Positions 25,991 through 34,207 of a stretch of DNA of 42,751 bases are shown here, one piece after another. The notes below the pieces were generated by a model, which did no database searches, was not told the DNA's origin, and saw only the letters and a program-made list of their open reading frames with translations. A program made the translations under genes and the position numbers. Numbering within the stretch: position 1 is the first letter of the stretch; each line of letters opens with the position of its first letter. This DNA comes from a virus, in the IMG/VR virus record IMGVR_UViG_3300035698_012139, positions 1 to 42,751 of that record; one strand, 5' to 3'.

Positions 25991-28811
25991 CGGCAAAAAA
26001 GGCGGACGCGAGGTCTACGACTTCCTCATGTCCATCCACTATGGAATCTGCCACGGGCCGATTGACTCCATCAACCGGGTCACCGTGAAGCAGAAAAACG
26101 TCCTCTGCGGAGCCTACCAGGGTCGCCAAGACGTGTCGGTCGATCAGCCGGAGTTGTTCGGCGGTGACAACGGCGAGGGCGGCGCAGTTGGGGTCGCGGA
26201 AATCTACATGGGCACGGATGATCAGGTCTCCTCGGAGTCCCTGGCCTCCCGTTTCAGCCTCACGCCGACCTCCATGCCGGGCTATCGCGGCCTGGCGAGC
26301 ATCTTCTTCCGAGGTGCCGGGGCCTTCGGCTTCCGCTGGACCTCCAACAACCCGTACCTGCCGCCTGCGGAGATCAGCGTGACACGTCTGCCGCGCACTC
26401 TGAACGACTCCACCGCGCTAATCTATCCGTTCTCCCACTACGAGGACGAGACCGGCGCAGGGATCAACGACCCGGTCGCTTTTCAGGACTTCCTGTTCCA
26501 GCCGGAGCCGACGACGGGCCTCGTGGACTTTCTTGTCACCGACCAAACTTTCGATCTGACCACGATGATGACGCCCGCCCGCATCGCCTCGGGCCTCGGT
26601 CGCGTCGTCGTTCGGAACAGCGCCTACGCGAAGCACCGGTTCAGCGGCGCGGAAACGCAGGGCGATCTGACCGCTAACTGCTACTACTACACCGAGACGG
26701 ACGGCACCGGCACGAATTTGACGACCAACTCGACGCCCTCGGTTTTTGTGGCGGAGGGCTACGGCCAGGTCGATCTGGAACTGATCTCCCCCATCCCGGC
26801 GGGCGCTCGCTCGGTGCGGATCAAGACCAGTCAGGAACTCCTGTTTCCCTTCTTCGCCGACTGGATCGACATCGAAACCTACGGAGAAATCCACGCAAAC
26901 GCGGGCGACCTTCTGCCCACGTCCCACTGCGACGTTGACGGCGAGGGCCTGGCGCTGCTCCCCAACGCCAACCCGGCGCACATTATCCACGAGTGCCTGG
27001 TGAACGCTGAATGGGGAAAGGGGGAAGACCCTCTGAACATCGACGTGGACTCCTTTGAATCTGTGGCGCAAACCTTGGTGGACGAGTTCTTCGGCCTCTC
27101 CATGATGTGGGCGCGCCAGGCGGAGATCGAGGCTTTCGTGCAGGAGGTCCTGGACCACATCCAGGCGATGCTGTTCCTGCACCCTGCGACCGGCAAGTGG
27201 ACCCTCAAGCTGCTGCGCGGTGACTACGACGCCGAGGCCGCGCCGTTGCTGGACCCGTCGAACTGCAAGGCGATGAGCCGCCGCAGGAAAGGCTGGGGCG
27301 AGACCATCAACGAGATCGTCGTTGAATACACCGATCCTCGCACCGAGGAACCGGCCACGCTGACGGCGCACAACCTGGCGAACATCGCGATCCAGGGCGA
27401 AACCATTTCGGAGACGCGGTCCTACTACGGCGTCCGTGACCCGTGGCTCGCGCAAGTCATCGCCGACCGCGACGTGCAGGCGTCGGGGCACCCGCTTTTC
27501 GCCTGCCGTGTCGAAGCGGAACGCGTGGCGCGGTTGACCGTGCCGGGAGACGTGTTCCGGCTCTCATGGCCGGAGGACGGGATCGAGAACATCCTGGTCC
27601 GCGTGACCGGCGTAGACTACGGGACCGCGCAGAAGCGGACGGTCACGTTGGATGTCGTGGAAGACGTGTTCAGCCTCGAAAAGACCGCCTACAGCAACGT
27701 CCAGAAATCCGAGTGGGTGACCGATCGGTCTCGCGCGGTGCCGTTGACTGCTGAGACCGCAATCACCGTGCCGCTCCCTGTCGTCCTACGGAACGGAGCC
27801 AGCCTGACCGACGTTGACGATGCGTACCCTGGAGTCGCCGTTGCGCTGCTCGGCATGCACGACACCTCGCGGTTCAGTGAGTTCGAGGCTCGCGCCGCCG
27901 TCACCAAGCCGAACGGCTCCGTCGTGGTGGAGGCGATCACCAACGTCCCGCCGACCCGGGCGGTCCTGACGGAATCTGTCTGGGAACTTGAGCCCTCAAC
28001 GGTGGTAGCGGGCAGCCTGTTCGCGACCCTGACGTTCGCCACGGCCTCGGAGGGTGATTTCTTCCTGCTCGGGGACACCGACGCTCTGCACGAAGTCGTC
28101 ATGCTCGACAGCTACGACGAGGGTGCAGACGAATGGACGGTGGCGCGGGGGCTGTACGACACGGTGCCGCTCCGCTGGCCCGGGGCTACCCGGCTTTGGG
28201 TCTTCCCGGAAGATGTGTCGCGCACCGATCCGACTGAGCGCGCCGCAGGGGAAACCACGACCTACCGCTTCCTGCCGCGCACCTCCGAGGGCCGCCTGGC
28301 CTACGAAGATGCGGCGGACGTGGTCCACACGGCGACGGCACGACCCCACCTGCCCTTCCGGCCCGCCGACTGTCAGATCGACGGCAACGGGTTTGACCTG
28401 GCCGACTACTCCCAGGTCCCCCGACCGGTCACCGTCACGGCCACTTGGGTCGAGCGGAACCGGGCTATCGAAGACCAGGTTGCGCTGCGCTGGGACGACA
28501 TAACTGCGACCCCGGAAGTCGGTCAGACAACCGTTTTGGTGATCGTTGACGAGTACGGCGTTGAGCAGAACGAGGTCACCGGCCTGACGGGCACCAGCTA
28601 CGCGCTGACCACGGCGGATTTCGCGCTAGTCCAGTACGGACACGTCGCTTTCTATTCGGATCGCGATGGCCTCCGGTCGTTGAAAGCGGCGCAGCGTTGG
28701 TTCGACTTCCGCCAAGGCGGCTGGGGCAACTCCTGGGGTGAGGGCTGGGACGGACGTGAGATCGGCTACGGGAACAACTGGGGAGGCGGCTGGGGCCAAG
28801 GCGTAGAGTAA
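25983..28811 (+). CDS. Tip attachment protein J-like
   Basis: This 942-residue central tail-tip protein has a J-type N-terminus (YDFLMSIHYGICHGPIDSI), a middle tail-hub region (DEFFGLSMMWARQAEIEAFV, VVEYTDPRTEEPATLTAHN, RVEAERVARLTVPGD) and C-terminal fibronectin-like beta domains (about 780-900). The last 30 residues are Gly/Trp-rich (GGWGNSWGEGWDG onward), an unusual tail that may bind the next fibre component or the host surface. ATG 25983 overlaps the previous gene by 8 nt. It likely governs host recognition and DNA release. Confidence 0.85.
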   Translation: MGSGKKGGREVYDFLMSIHYGICHGPIDSINRVTVKQKNVLCGAYQGRQDVSVDQPELFGGDNGEGGAVGVAEIYMGTDDQVSSESLASRFSLTPTSMPGYRGLASIFFRGAGAFGFRWTSNNPYLPPAEISVTRLPRTLNDSTALIYPFSHYEDETGAGINDPVAFQDFLFQPEPTTGLVDFLVTDQTFDLTTMMTPARIASGLGRVVVRNSAYAKHRFSGAETQGDLTANCYYYTETDGTGTNLTTNSTPSVFVAEGYGQVDLELISPIPAGARSVRIKTSQELLFPFFADWIDIETYGEIHANAGDLLPTSHCDVDGEGLALLPNANPAHIIHECLVNAEWGKGEDPLNIDVDSFESVAQTLVDEFFGLSMMWARQAEIEAFVQEVLDHIQAMLFLHPATGKWTLKLLRGDYDAEAAPLLDPSNCKAMSRRRKGWGETINEIVVEYTDPRTEEPATLTAHNLANIAIQGETISETRSYYGVRDPWLAQVIADRDVQASGHPLFACRVEAERVARLTVPGDVFRLSWPEDGIENILVRVTGVDYGTAQKRTVTLDVVEDVFSLEKTAYSNVQKSEWVTDRSRAVPLTAETAITVPLPVVLRNGASLTDVDDAYPGVAVALLGMHDTSRFSEFEARAAVTKPNGSVVVEAITNVPPTRAVLTESVWELEPSTVVAGSLFATLTFATASEGDFFLLGDTDALHEVVMLDSYDEGADEWTVARGLYDTVPLRWPGATRLWVFPEDVSRTDPTERAAGETTTYRFLPRTSEGRLAYEDAADVVHTATARPHLPFRPADCQIDGNGFDLADYSQVPRPVTVTATWVERNRAIEDQVALRWDDITATPEVGQTTVLVIVDEYGVEQNEVTGLTGTSYALTTADFALVQYGHVAFYSDRDGLRSLKAAQRWFDFRQGGWGNSWGEGWDGREIGYGNNWGGGWGQGVE

Positions 28812-28890
28812 CAAAAACGAAATCGCCTGGCAGACGAGGGTTAGCGGAGAACGCAGCTCGCGCAGGCAGCAACCAAAAAGGAATGGAACT

Positions 28891-29544
28891 ATGGCAGGTG
28901 AACGCGAACTTCCGGGGCTGGGCTTTCGGGCTTACTGGACTCCCGGATCGAAGGGCTGGGGCGATCAGCGCAGCGAAGACATCCGATTGACCTCGGTGCT
29001 TCTGCAAGGCCGGGCCAAGTCACGGACGACTGTGCTGCCCGGCGCGCCGGTCCTTGGGGACGTGTATATCGTTCGCAGCGACGACGGCTCGAACCCGGAT
29101 GAGATCGCGATCTGGGACGGCGAGGTCGGGTTCGAGGCGTGGGTCTACGTCGTACCGCAGACCGGTTGGAAGCTGTACGTCATTGACGACGCCCAGCACG
29201 TCGAGAAGTTGGCCACCGGCTGGACTCCTTTCCAGCAGACCGTGGTAGACGCGGCTGAAACCGCCGCGTTCAACGTCACTGACACGCACTTCAAGGGCAA
29301 CCGGATCAAACCGGTGAACTTCGCGACCGATCTGGACATCACCGTCCCGGCGGGCCTCACCGGGAAAGAGCCGTGTACTTTCATCTCGACCGGCGCGGGC
29401 ATCCCGACTTTCGTTGCGGGCGGCGGCGTGACGATCATCTCGGCGGAAGTGCGCGTGAAGATCAGGACGACTGGCTCGTCCGCGACCCTGATCCCTGCGG
29501 GCGTAGCGGACACTTACTACCTGGTCGGAGACATTGAAGCATGA
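28891..29544 (+). CDS. DUF2793-like tail accessory protein
   Basis: The 217-residue protein has a DUF2793-like N-terminal domain (about 30-120: PVLGDVYIVRSDDG, then GFEAWVYVVPQTGWKLYVIDD) followed by a beta-repeat-like C-domain (about 125-217, FNVTDTHFKGNRIKPVN). DUF2793 proteins are found next to J in Rhodobacterales phages and GTA-like clusters. Surface or fibre role is inferred. It overlaps the next gene by ATGA. Confidence 0.6.
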   Translation: MAGERELPGLGFRAYWTPGSKGWGDQRSEDIRLTSVLLQGRAKSRTTVLPGAPVLGDVYIVRSDDGSNPDEIAIWDGEVGFEAWVYVVPQTGWKLYVIDDAQHVEKLATGWTPFQQTVVDAAETAAFNVTDTHFKGNRIKPVNFATDLDITVPAGLTGKEPCTFISTGAGIPTFVAGGGVTIISAEVRVKIRTTGSSATLIPAGVADTYYLVGDIEA

Positions 29545-30869
29545 GCATGCAAGCACTTATGGGTTCGGTCTCTATGTCGATCCTCGCGGAGCTGGGCGGC
29601 GGTCCAGTCGCCGTGGAACCGTACCTCGACCCCACCTATACGCCGCCGCAATACACCATTGACGGTAACAACGCGACGGCTGACACGACCATCCTCAGTG
29701 GCTTTGTCCCTGCGTCGTTCCCCTGTGCCGGGCGGTCGTATTTCGAGGTCGAGGTCGTCAACCAGGTCGGCAACGCCTCGTGCATCGGAGTCGCCCTTGT
29801 GAGCCAGCGAAGCAACTACCCGAGCGGCGGCAACCCGATGGCCTACCCGGACGGCGTCCAGCTTCAAGGAAACGACAACGTCGCGTCCAACGGCACGTCT
29901 TATGGCGCGTCAGGCCTCGGCGCGTGGTCCAACGGCGATATCATCATGTGCGCGGTCAACCACACGAACGGGCGCATTTATTTCGGGCGGAACGGAACCT
30001 GGCACGTGGATCCGACGAACGCTGCCTCGTCTACCCGGGTGCTGACGACCAAGGGGGGCGAATACTACTTCTGCCTGTCTCCCACCGAGACAGGATGTTC
30101 TTACACCGCCCGGTTCGTCGCCTCGGCGTTCACCTACCCGATCCCCGTGGGGTACAAAGCCGCCCGGGCCGCCTACGACGACATCAACGGCACTGTCGCA
30201 GGTGTAGGCACCGACCCCTACTGGGACGACGTTGTGTTCCTCGCCGGTTGGGATGGAGCCGATGCCTCGCAACCTGCGACCGACGAAGGCCCGAACGCGG
30301 TTCCGCTCACCTATGTCGGAGCGCTCTGTGCAACGGACACGGCCCAGGCTCCGGCTGGGGGAGACTCCACCGGCTCGCTCTACGTGGAATCCGGGGACTA
30401 TCTGACGTTCGCAGGGTTGGACATCGGCATCCTGGCCGGGGACTTCACTGTCGAGTTCCACATCCGGTTCGACACGTTCTCCAGTTGGGACGGCCCGATG
30501 GGCGACTTCGACACGAACGACTCGGGATCGTGGGGTTTCCTGCGCAACGGCTCTACGAACGAGATCATCTTCGTTGTGAAGAACACGGCGCTCGACTTCT
30601 TCGGCCCGGTGCTCGCCGTCGATACCGACTACCACATTGCGGTGTCGCGGTCGGGCCTCACGACGCGCATGTTCGTCAACGGTGCGCTGGAGAAGACGGT
30701 CACGGAGACGTACCAGGCTGCGATCAACGCACGGCTCGTCACCAACTACGTCGGTCGCAACGAGTTCGGTGATCCGATGCACGGCTGGTTCGATGAACTT
30801 CGGATCACGAAAGCGGCTCGCTACGCCGCCGCGTTCACCGCGCCCACGGGCCGATTCCCGCGCGGCTGA
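29541..30869 (+). CDS. Receptor-binding candidate with SPRY and LamG-like domains
   Basis: This 442-residue protein has two lectin-like modules. Residues about 55-195 resemble a SPRY domain (RSYFEVEVVNQVGNASCIGVAL, GDIIMCAVNHTNGRIYFG). Residues about 225-440 resemble a concanavalin/LamG fold (FTVEFHIRFDTFSSWDG, YHIAVSRSGLTTRMFVNG, HGWFDELRITKAARY). Last in the tail block, it is a good candidate for the glycan- or surface-binding protein. Confidence 0.7.
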   Translation: MSMQALMGSVSMSILAELGGGPVAVEPYLDPTYTPPQYTIDGNNATADTTILSGFVPASFPCAGRSYFEVEVVNQVGNASCIGVALVSQRSNYPSGGNPMAYPDGVQLQGNDNVASNGTSYGASGLGAWSNGDIIMCAVNHTNGRIYFGRNGTWHVDPTNAASSTRVLTTKGGEYYFCLSPTETGCSYTARFVASAFTYPIPVGYKAARAAYDDINGTVAGVGTDPYWDDVVFLAGWDGADASQPATDEGPNAVPLTYVGALCATDTAQAPAGGDSTGSLYVESGDYLTFAGLDIGILAGDFTVEFHIRFDTFSSWDGPMGDFDTNDSGSWGFLRNGSTNEIIFVVKNTALDFFGPVLAVDTDYHIAVSRSGLTTRMFVNGALEKTVTETYQAAINARLVTNYVGRNEFGDPMHGWFDELRITKAARYAAAFTAPTGRFPRG

Positions 30870-30900
30870 CCCGCAAAAAGACGGCAATAAAGAGCCTAGT

Positions 30901-30946
30901 CCAGACCAGTCAACCGTGACGTGTAGCTTGCGGGTGACTGGTCTGG
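30901..30946 (+). terminator. Long hairpin after the tail operon
   Basis: CCAGACCAGTCA (30901-30912) and TGACTGGTCTGG (30935-30946) are perfect 12-bp arms around a 22-nt loop, just before the next AGGT-type motif. There is no U-run, so a factor-dependent terminator or RNA-processing hairpin is likely rather than an intrinsic terminator. Confidence 0.5.
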
Positions 30947-30953
30947 CCAGATT

Positions 30954-30974
30954 ATCATCTTTAGGCTAAAATAT
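30954..30974 (+). promoter_or_regulatory. Degenerate AGGT-type motif before the lysis genes
   Basis: ATCATCT-TT-AGGCTAAAA resembles the sites at 13750 and 17265 with two changed arm bases and a shorter spacer. It follows the hairpin and precedes the endolysin ribosome-binding site, the place expected for the lysis promoter. Confidence 0.4.
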
Positions 30975-31005
30975 CCTTTATCGGATGATTCCATTGGGGG
31001 CTAAG

Positions 31006-31869
31006 ATGCTTCAACTCGACCGCAAGACGTTCTTCGCGCACGTTCGCTCCGGGCCTTTTCCGGGCAAGTTGACGGCTCGCCAGGTCTCCGGCATGAACGA
31101 TCTGCTGGACGAGTGGGAGAAAGCTGGGACCGACGATCCGCGTCACCTGTCCTACGCCTTCGCCACCGACTACCACGAAACCGGCGCGAAGATGCAGCCG
31201 GTGCGCGAGGGATTCAAGACCTCCGACAAAGCAGCCCGGGCCTACGTCAAACGCAACTACGGGCACAAAGGCTCCAAGTGGTACTGCTTCCCGCAGGGTC
31301 CCTGGGGCCACGTCTACTACGGTCGCGGCGACGTTCAACTGACCTGGTACGAGAACTTCGTGCGGATGGGCAAAATCCTCGGCATCCCGCTGGCCCAGTT
31401 CCCCGATCTGGCGCTCAAGCATTCGAAACGCATCCTGGTCGAGGGTATGGTTCGCGGCCTGTCGAACCGGGGCGACTTCACCAAATACTCGCTGGAGAAT
31501 TTCTTCAACGAGACGACCGACGACCCGGTCAACGCTCGCAAGATCATCAACGGCAAGGACAAGGCCTCGCTGATCGCAGGCTACCACAACCTGTTCCTGT
31601 CTGCCGTGATCGCGGCCATCGCCGCCTACGGGGACCCGGATGTTTCGGAGATCGTGGACGACCCGGCTCCCGCCAAGCTGCCGAAGCGCACCGACCCGAC
31701 CTCCTGGGGCGCAGGCATCGCCGCCGTCATGGGCCTCGGAACCGCAGCAGCGGGCGCTTTCGAGAAGCTGACCGATGCCTACGCGCTGGTGGCCGTGGCC
31801 GTGATCGCGATGGGCACCGTCCTCTTTATCGTGGGCCGCAAGCGCCTGCTGAATGAAACTGGCGAGTAA
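31006..31869 (+). CDS. GH19-type endolysin with C-terminal membrane segments
   Basis: The 287-residue protein starts at ATG 31006, with GGGGG 5 nt upstream; an in-frame ATG at 30985 lacks this. The catalytic domain (about 1-215) carries ATDYHETGAKMQPVREG, with E58 as the likely acid, and GRGDVQLTWYENF, both typical of phage GH19 lysozyme/chitinase-like endolysins that cut peptidoglycan. Two hydrophobic segments (about 233-253 and 259-277) end in a basic tail, so the enzyme is probably membrane-tethered or partly self-exporting. No N-terminal signal is seen. Confidence 0.85.
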   Translation: MLQLDRKTFFAHVRSGPFPGKLTARQVSGMNDLLDEWEKAGTDDPRHLSYAFATDYHETGAKMQPVREGFKTSDKAARAYVKRNYGHKGSKWYCFPQGPWGHVYYGRGDVQLTWYENFVRMGKILGIPLAQFPDLALKHSKRILVEGMVRGLSNRGDFTKYSLENFFNETTDDPVNARKIINGKDKASLIAGYHNLFLSAVIAAIAAYGDPDVSEIVDDPAPAKLPKRTDPTSWGAGIAAVMGLGTAAAGAFEKLTDAYALVAVAVIAMGTVLFIVGRKRLLNETGE

Positions 31870-31880
31870 GGAACCTCGAC

Positions 31881-32114
31881 ATGAAAAACGTGATCCCCTT
31901 CATCCCCACCTTGGCCCGGTACATGCTGGTGGCCCTCGCCGCCAAGCTGACCAGCGGCGGCCTGCTGCCGGAGGACCTGGTGCGGGAGTTCACCGACGAT
32001 CCGATCCTGCTTGAGTTCGTTTCAGGCCTCCTGGTCGGCGCGGGCACCCTCGCATGGTTCTGGTTCTCCAAGGCCCGCAAGGGCATCGCGTGGATCAGCC
32101 AGTGGCGGGCCTAA
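31881..32114 (+). CDS. Small membrane protein, holin candidate
   Basis: This 77-residue protein has a hydrophobic N-terminal segment (IPTLARYMLVALAAKLT), a short acidic middle, a second segment (LLEFVSGLLVGAGTLAWFWFS) and a basic C-terminus, the shape of a class II holin. It lies between endolysin and spanins. An AAGGAAC ribosome-binding site precedes it. No family is recognised, so holin is inferred from context and topology. Confidence 0.55.
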   Translation: MKNVIPFIPTLARYMLVALAAKLTSGGLLPEDLVREFTDDPILLEFVSGLLVGAGTLAWFWFSKARKGIAWISQWRA

Positions 32115-32452
32115 GCCGCATTCTGTTCAGCCGCGTCGGGATGGTCGTGTTGACCCTCCTGGCGCTCTACGGCTGGCATGTGGCGGACAAGACCAGTGCC
32201 GTTAAACAGACGGTCGTACGCTTCATCGCGGACATTGAACTCACCGCCGCCGAGGCCGAAATCCGGGTTCTTCGGGAACAGGCCGTGCGCCTGGCCGCTG
32301 CGAACGCCGCCCTCCTCCGGGAGACCACCCAAGCCGAGAAGGATACCCGCGATGCAACCCAAGCGCGCCTCGACTACCTGGAGAGCCACCCTGACGCACC
32401 TGCTGGTTGCGTTGTCGATTCTGACCTTCGCCTCCTCCTGCGGTCGAACTAA
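32102..32452 (+). CDS. i-spanin (Rz-like)
   Basis: The 116-residue protein has one N-terminal membrane anchor (VGMVVLTLLALYGWHVA) and a periplasmic coiled coil (IELTAAEAEIRVLREQAVRLAAANAAL trimmed here to its heptad core AEAEIRVLREQAVRL). GTG 32102 overlaps the holin candidate; ATG 32141 is the alternative start. The 3' 100 nt encode the start of an Rz1-like lipoprotein in the +1 frame, the hallmark of Rz/Rz1 gene pairs. i-spanins fuse inner and outer membranes in the last lysis step. Confidence 0.75.
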   Translation: MAGLSRILFSRVGMVVLTLLALYGWHVADKTSAVKQTVVRFIADIELTAAEAEIRVLREQAVRLAAANAALLRETTQAEKDTRDATQARLDYLESHPDAPAGCVVDSDLRLLLRSN

Positions 32453-32693
32453 TCAGGCTGAACGGATCAAAGCCGCCGCCGTCAAGATTGGTGAAACGAA
32501 GGCCGAGGAAGCCCCGAAGCCTTCTCTCCCGGCGTACTGCCGCAAGACGGAGTCTGCCGGTGTAACTGACGAGCGTCTGGACGAGGCTGTGCTGATATAC
32601 GACGCGGCGCTGACGACCGTGAACGGTCGGCTCGTAAGTTGCGCCCGGTGGCACGACAGGGTCCACGGTCCGCGCGCGGGAAACCAAAAATGA
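32352..32693 (+). CDS. o-spanin lipoprotein (Rz1-like), overlapping Rz
   Basis: The 113-residue protein starts at ATG 32352 inside the Rz-like gene in a different frame, with GAAGGAT upstream. The signal (THLLVALSILTFASSC) ends in a lipobox-like ASSC with C30 as the lipidated residue. The mature part is short, charged and contains further cysteines (PAYCRK, VSCARW). The nested position is diagnostic of Rz1 o-spanins. It ends in ATGA overlap with the next gene. The lipobox is weak at position -3. Confidence 0.7.
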   Translation: MQPKRASTTWRATLTHLLVALSILTFASSCGRTNQAERIKAAAVKIGETKAEEAPKPSLPAYCRKTESAGVTDERLDEAVLIYDAALTTVNGRLVSCARWHDRVHGPRAGNQK

Positions 32694-32938
32694 GCGATCA
32701 GCGCGAAACCCTCCATCCGTACACGCTCACGGAGTCCCAGTTCAAGATGCTGGTCCTCATGGAGAAGGAAGGCCTGTCCGACCCGGAACGAGTCCACGTA
32801 CTCGCCGACATGGTGAAACAAGCCGCTGCTTGGGGCTATCTTCGTCGTTGGATCACCCAGATTGCCGCCGTGTGTGGGGCCGGAGCCGTTATCTGGGGCT
32901 TTGTCACTGCCCTGCGTACCTTCGGAGGTCCCCAATGA
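32690..32938 (+). CDS. Small membrane protein, unknown
   Basis: This 82-residue protein has a soluble helical N-terminus (TLTESQFKMLVLMEKEGL) and one C-terminal membrane segment (ITQIAAVCGAGAVIWGFVTAL). Overlaps of 4 nt on both sides place it in the lysis operon. It could be a second holin or a holin regulator; no family is recognised. Confidence 0.55.
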   Translation: MSDQRETLHPYTLTESQFKMLVLMEKEGLSDPERVHVLADMVKQAAAWGYLRRWITQIAAVCGAGAVIWGFVTALRTFGGPQ

Positions 32939-33432
32939 GAGTCCTTCTCCGTAAAGCCCACATCATCGTGCCCTGGGGCACCTTGGCGGCTGCCCTGGTC
33001 GTGTACGGCCTTAACGGCAGGCGAATCCCTGCGAGCCTCGACTTCGGGCCTGCGGATCACTGGTTTTCGGTTGAGAGGATCGAAGTCTTGGAGGACCCGG
33101 AGGGCGCGCTGATCGTCTGCGCCACGTCGGAAATCCACTATCCTTTCTCCTCGCAATGGCGGACCACGCTGCGCACCGTCGAACCTTCCGACCTCGCGCT
33201 GGACCCGAGGCATCCCGGTTCGTATGTGGATGGTGGCGAAGCCGAACGGGCTTACGACTACGAACCACGCCCGGCTAAAACCAAATGCTTCGCCTGGTCC
33301 GACTACACCAACATGCAGCTTCCTAAGAAGCCGGGGTTTTACCGGCTTTTTGTCTCATGGCCGATGGTGGACGAACGAGGCGCGCTGCGCACTCAACGAG
33401 GCACCAGCAACGCCTTCGAAACGGGGGAGTGA
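32935..33432 (+). CDS. Membrane-anchored protein, unknown
   Basis: The 165-residue protein starts at ATG 32935 after a strong GGAGGTC ribosome-binding site. It has one N-terminal hydrophobic segment (HIIVPWGTLAAALVVYGL) and a beta-rich exterior domain (HWFSVERIEVLEDPEGALI, WRTTLRTVEPSDLAL, GFYRLFVSWPMVDERG). It is last in the plus-strand lysis operon and convergent with the next gene, whose stop codon starts at the following base. A role in lysis or superinfection control is possible but unproven. Confidence 0.55.
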   Translation: MRVLLRKAHIIVPWGTLAAALVVYGLNGRRIPASLDFGPADHWFSVERIEVLEDPEGALIVCATSEIHYPFSSQWRTTLRTVEPSDLALDPRHPGSYVDGGEAERAYDYEPRPAKTKCFAWSDYTNMQLPKKPGFYRLFVSWPMVDERGALRTQRGTSNAFETGE

Positions 33433-34125
33433 CTAGGCCGCTTTGTACTCCGAGGGGCGGCTTTTGCTCTCCTCGTAGTGTGGCAACATCGAGCGTTGGT
33501 AGACCGTGGCGTCCGCCGGAGCGGAGATCGCAGCCTCGGCCAAGACATGGATGCACCCGAGCCGGATGAACTCGTCCCCTGTGTCGTTACCCGCCGGTCG
33601 GTTGTTCGCGCTGATGCCACAGAGGACCTTCGGGTTTTTCGTGGCCTGGAGAAACCGCAGGAGATGCGATCCGTAGAAGCGCCCGGTCGCCATGTCCTGG
33701 CTCGCGTCCCTTGTGACCTTCACCGCCCACGGGTCCAGGCTCCCGTCGTCCCGCGCAGACACGAACGGCAGCGCCCGGTACAGGTCATCCGGGCACGACT
33801 CGGATTTCTTGCCTGCCCACAGTCCCAGGTGGACCATCGCCTCCATCGGCATCGTAAGCACGGTCTCGCCGAACTCCTCACAAAACCCGTCCATCGCAGC
33901 CTTGTGCGCGGGGTCGCTGTCCAGGTCCCGCCAGGCAGCAACGACATGGAAGACAACGTGCGGTGCGTCGTGTTCGCGAAGCAGGTGCAGAAGGAGCGCC
34001 GCGTTCGACCGGCCCGTGCGGCGGTCTGATTCTGGGCAACCTGTGGGCGGCACACTCCAGTAGTCTAGACCCTCGGCGGATTCTGTCACGAAGGGCAAGG
34101 TTAGCAAGGCTTTTCTCAGGGACAA
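33433..34125 (-). CDS. Unknown phage protein
   Basis: About 230 residues, not recognised. TTG at 34125 is favoured because AGGAG lies 7 nt upstream; ATG at 34149 and TTG at 34185 are in-frame alternatives without a good ribosome-binding site. Visible features are an N-terminal DYWSVPPTGCPESDRRTGR, a helical AALLLHLLREHDAPHVVFHVVAAW, DFGEETVLTMP-like acidic sequence and several cysteines. It is soluble with no signal peptide. It follows the HD phosphohydrolase gene on the same strand and is probably co-transcribed with it and the methyltransferase. Confidence 0.6.
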   Translation of the reverse strand: MSLRKALLTLPFVTESAEGLDYWSVPPTGCPESDRRTGRSNAALLLHLLREHDAPHVVFHVVAAWRDLDSDPAHKAAMDGFCEEFGETVLTMPMEAMVHLGLWAGKKSESCPDDLYRALPFVSARDDGSLDPWAVKVTRDASQDMATGRFYGSHLLRFLQATKNPKVLCGISANNRPAGNDTGDEFIRLGCIHVLAEAAISAPADATVYQRSMLPHYEESKSRPSEYKAA

Positions 34126-34185
34126 GTAAACACTCCTAGGCACAGGCATGAGGGTTTCGGTATGGGCGACCCACTGACAGGTCAA

Positions 34186-34198
34186 CCCGTTAAACGGG
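34186..34198. promoter_or_regulatory. CCCGTTAAACGGG palindrome
   Basis: This is a perfect 6-1-6 palindrome in the short gap between the HD gene stop (34208) and the unknown gene. It could be an operator or a small RNA hairpin affecting translation of the downstream gene. Confidence 0.4.
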
Positions 34199-34207
34199 AG
34201 TCGGCCC

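Noticed and set aside
30985-31005. Earlier ATG for the endolysin
   Set aside because: It lacks a ribosome-binding site, while GGGGG lies at proper distance from the ATG at 31006.
34160-34170. GGGCGACCC resembling the complement of the tRNA-Tyr end
   Set aside because: The match is only about nine bases and does not extend into the T-arm.
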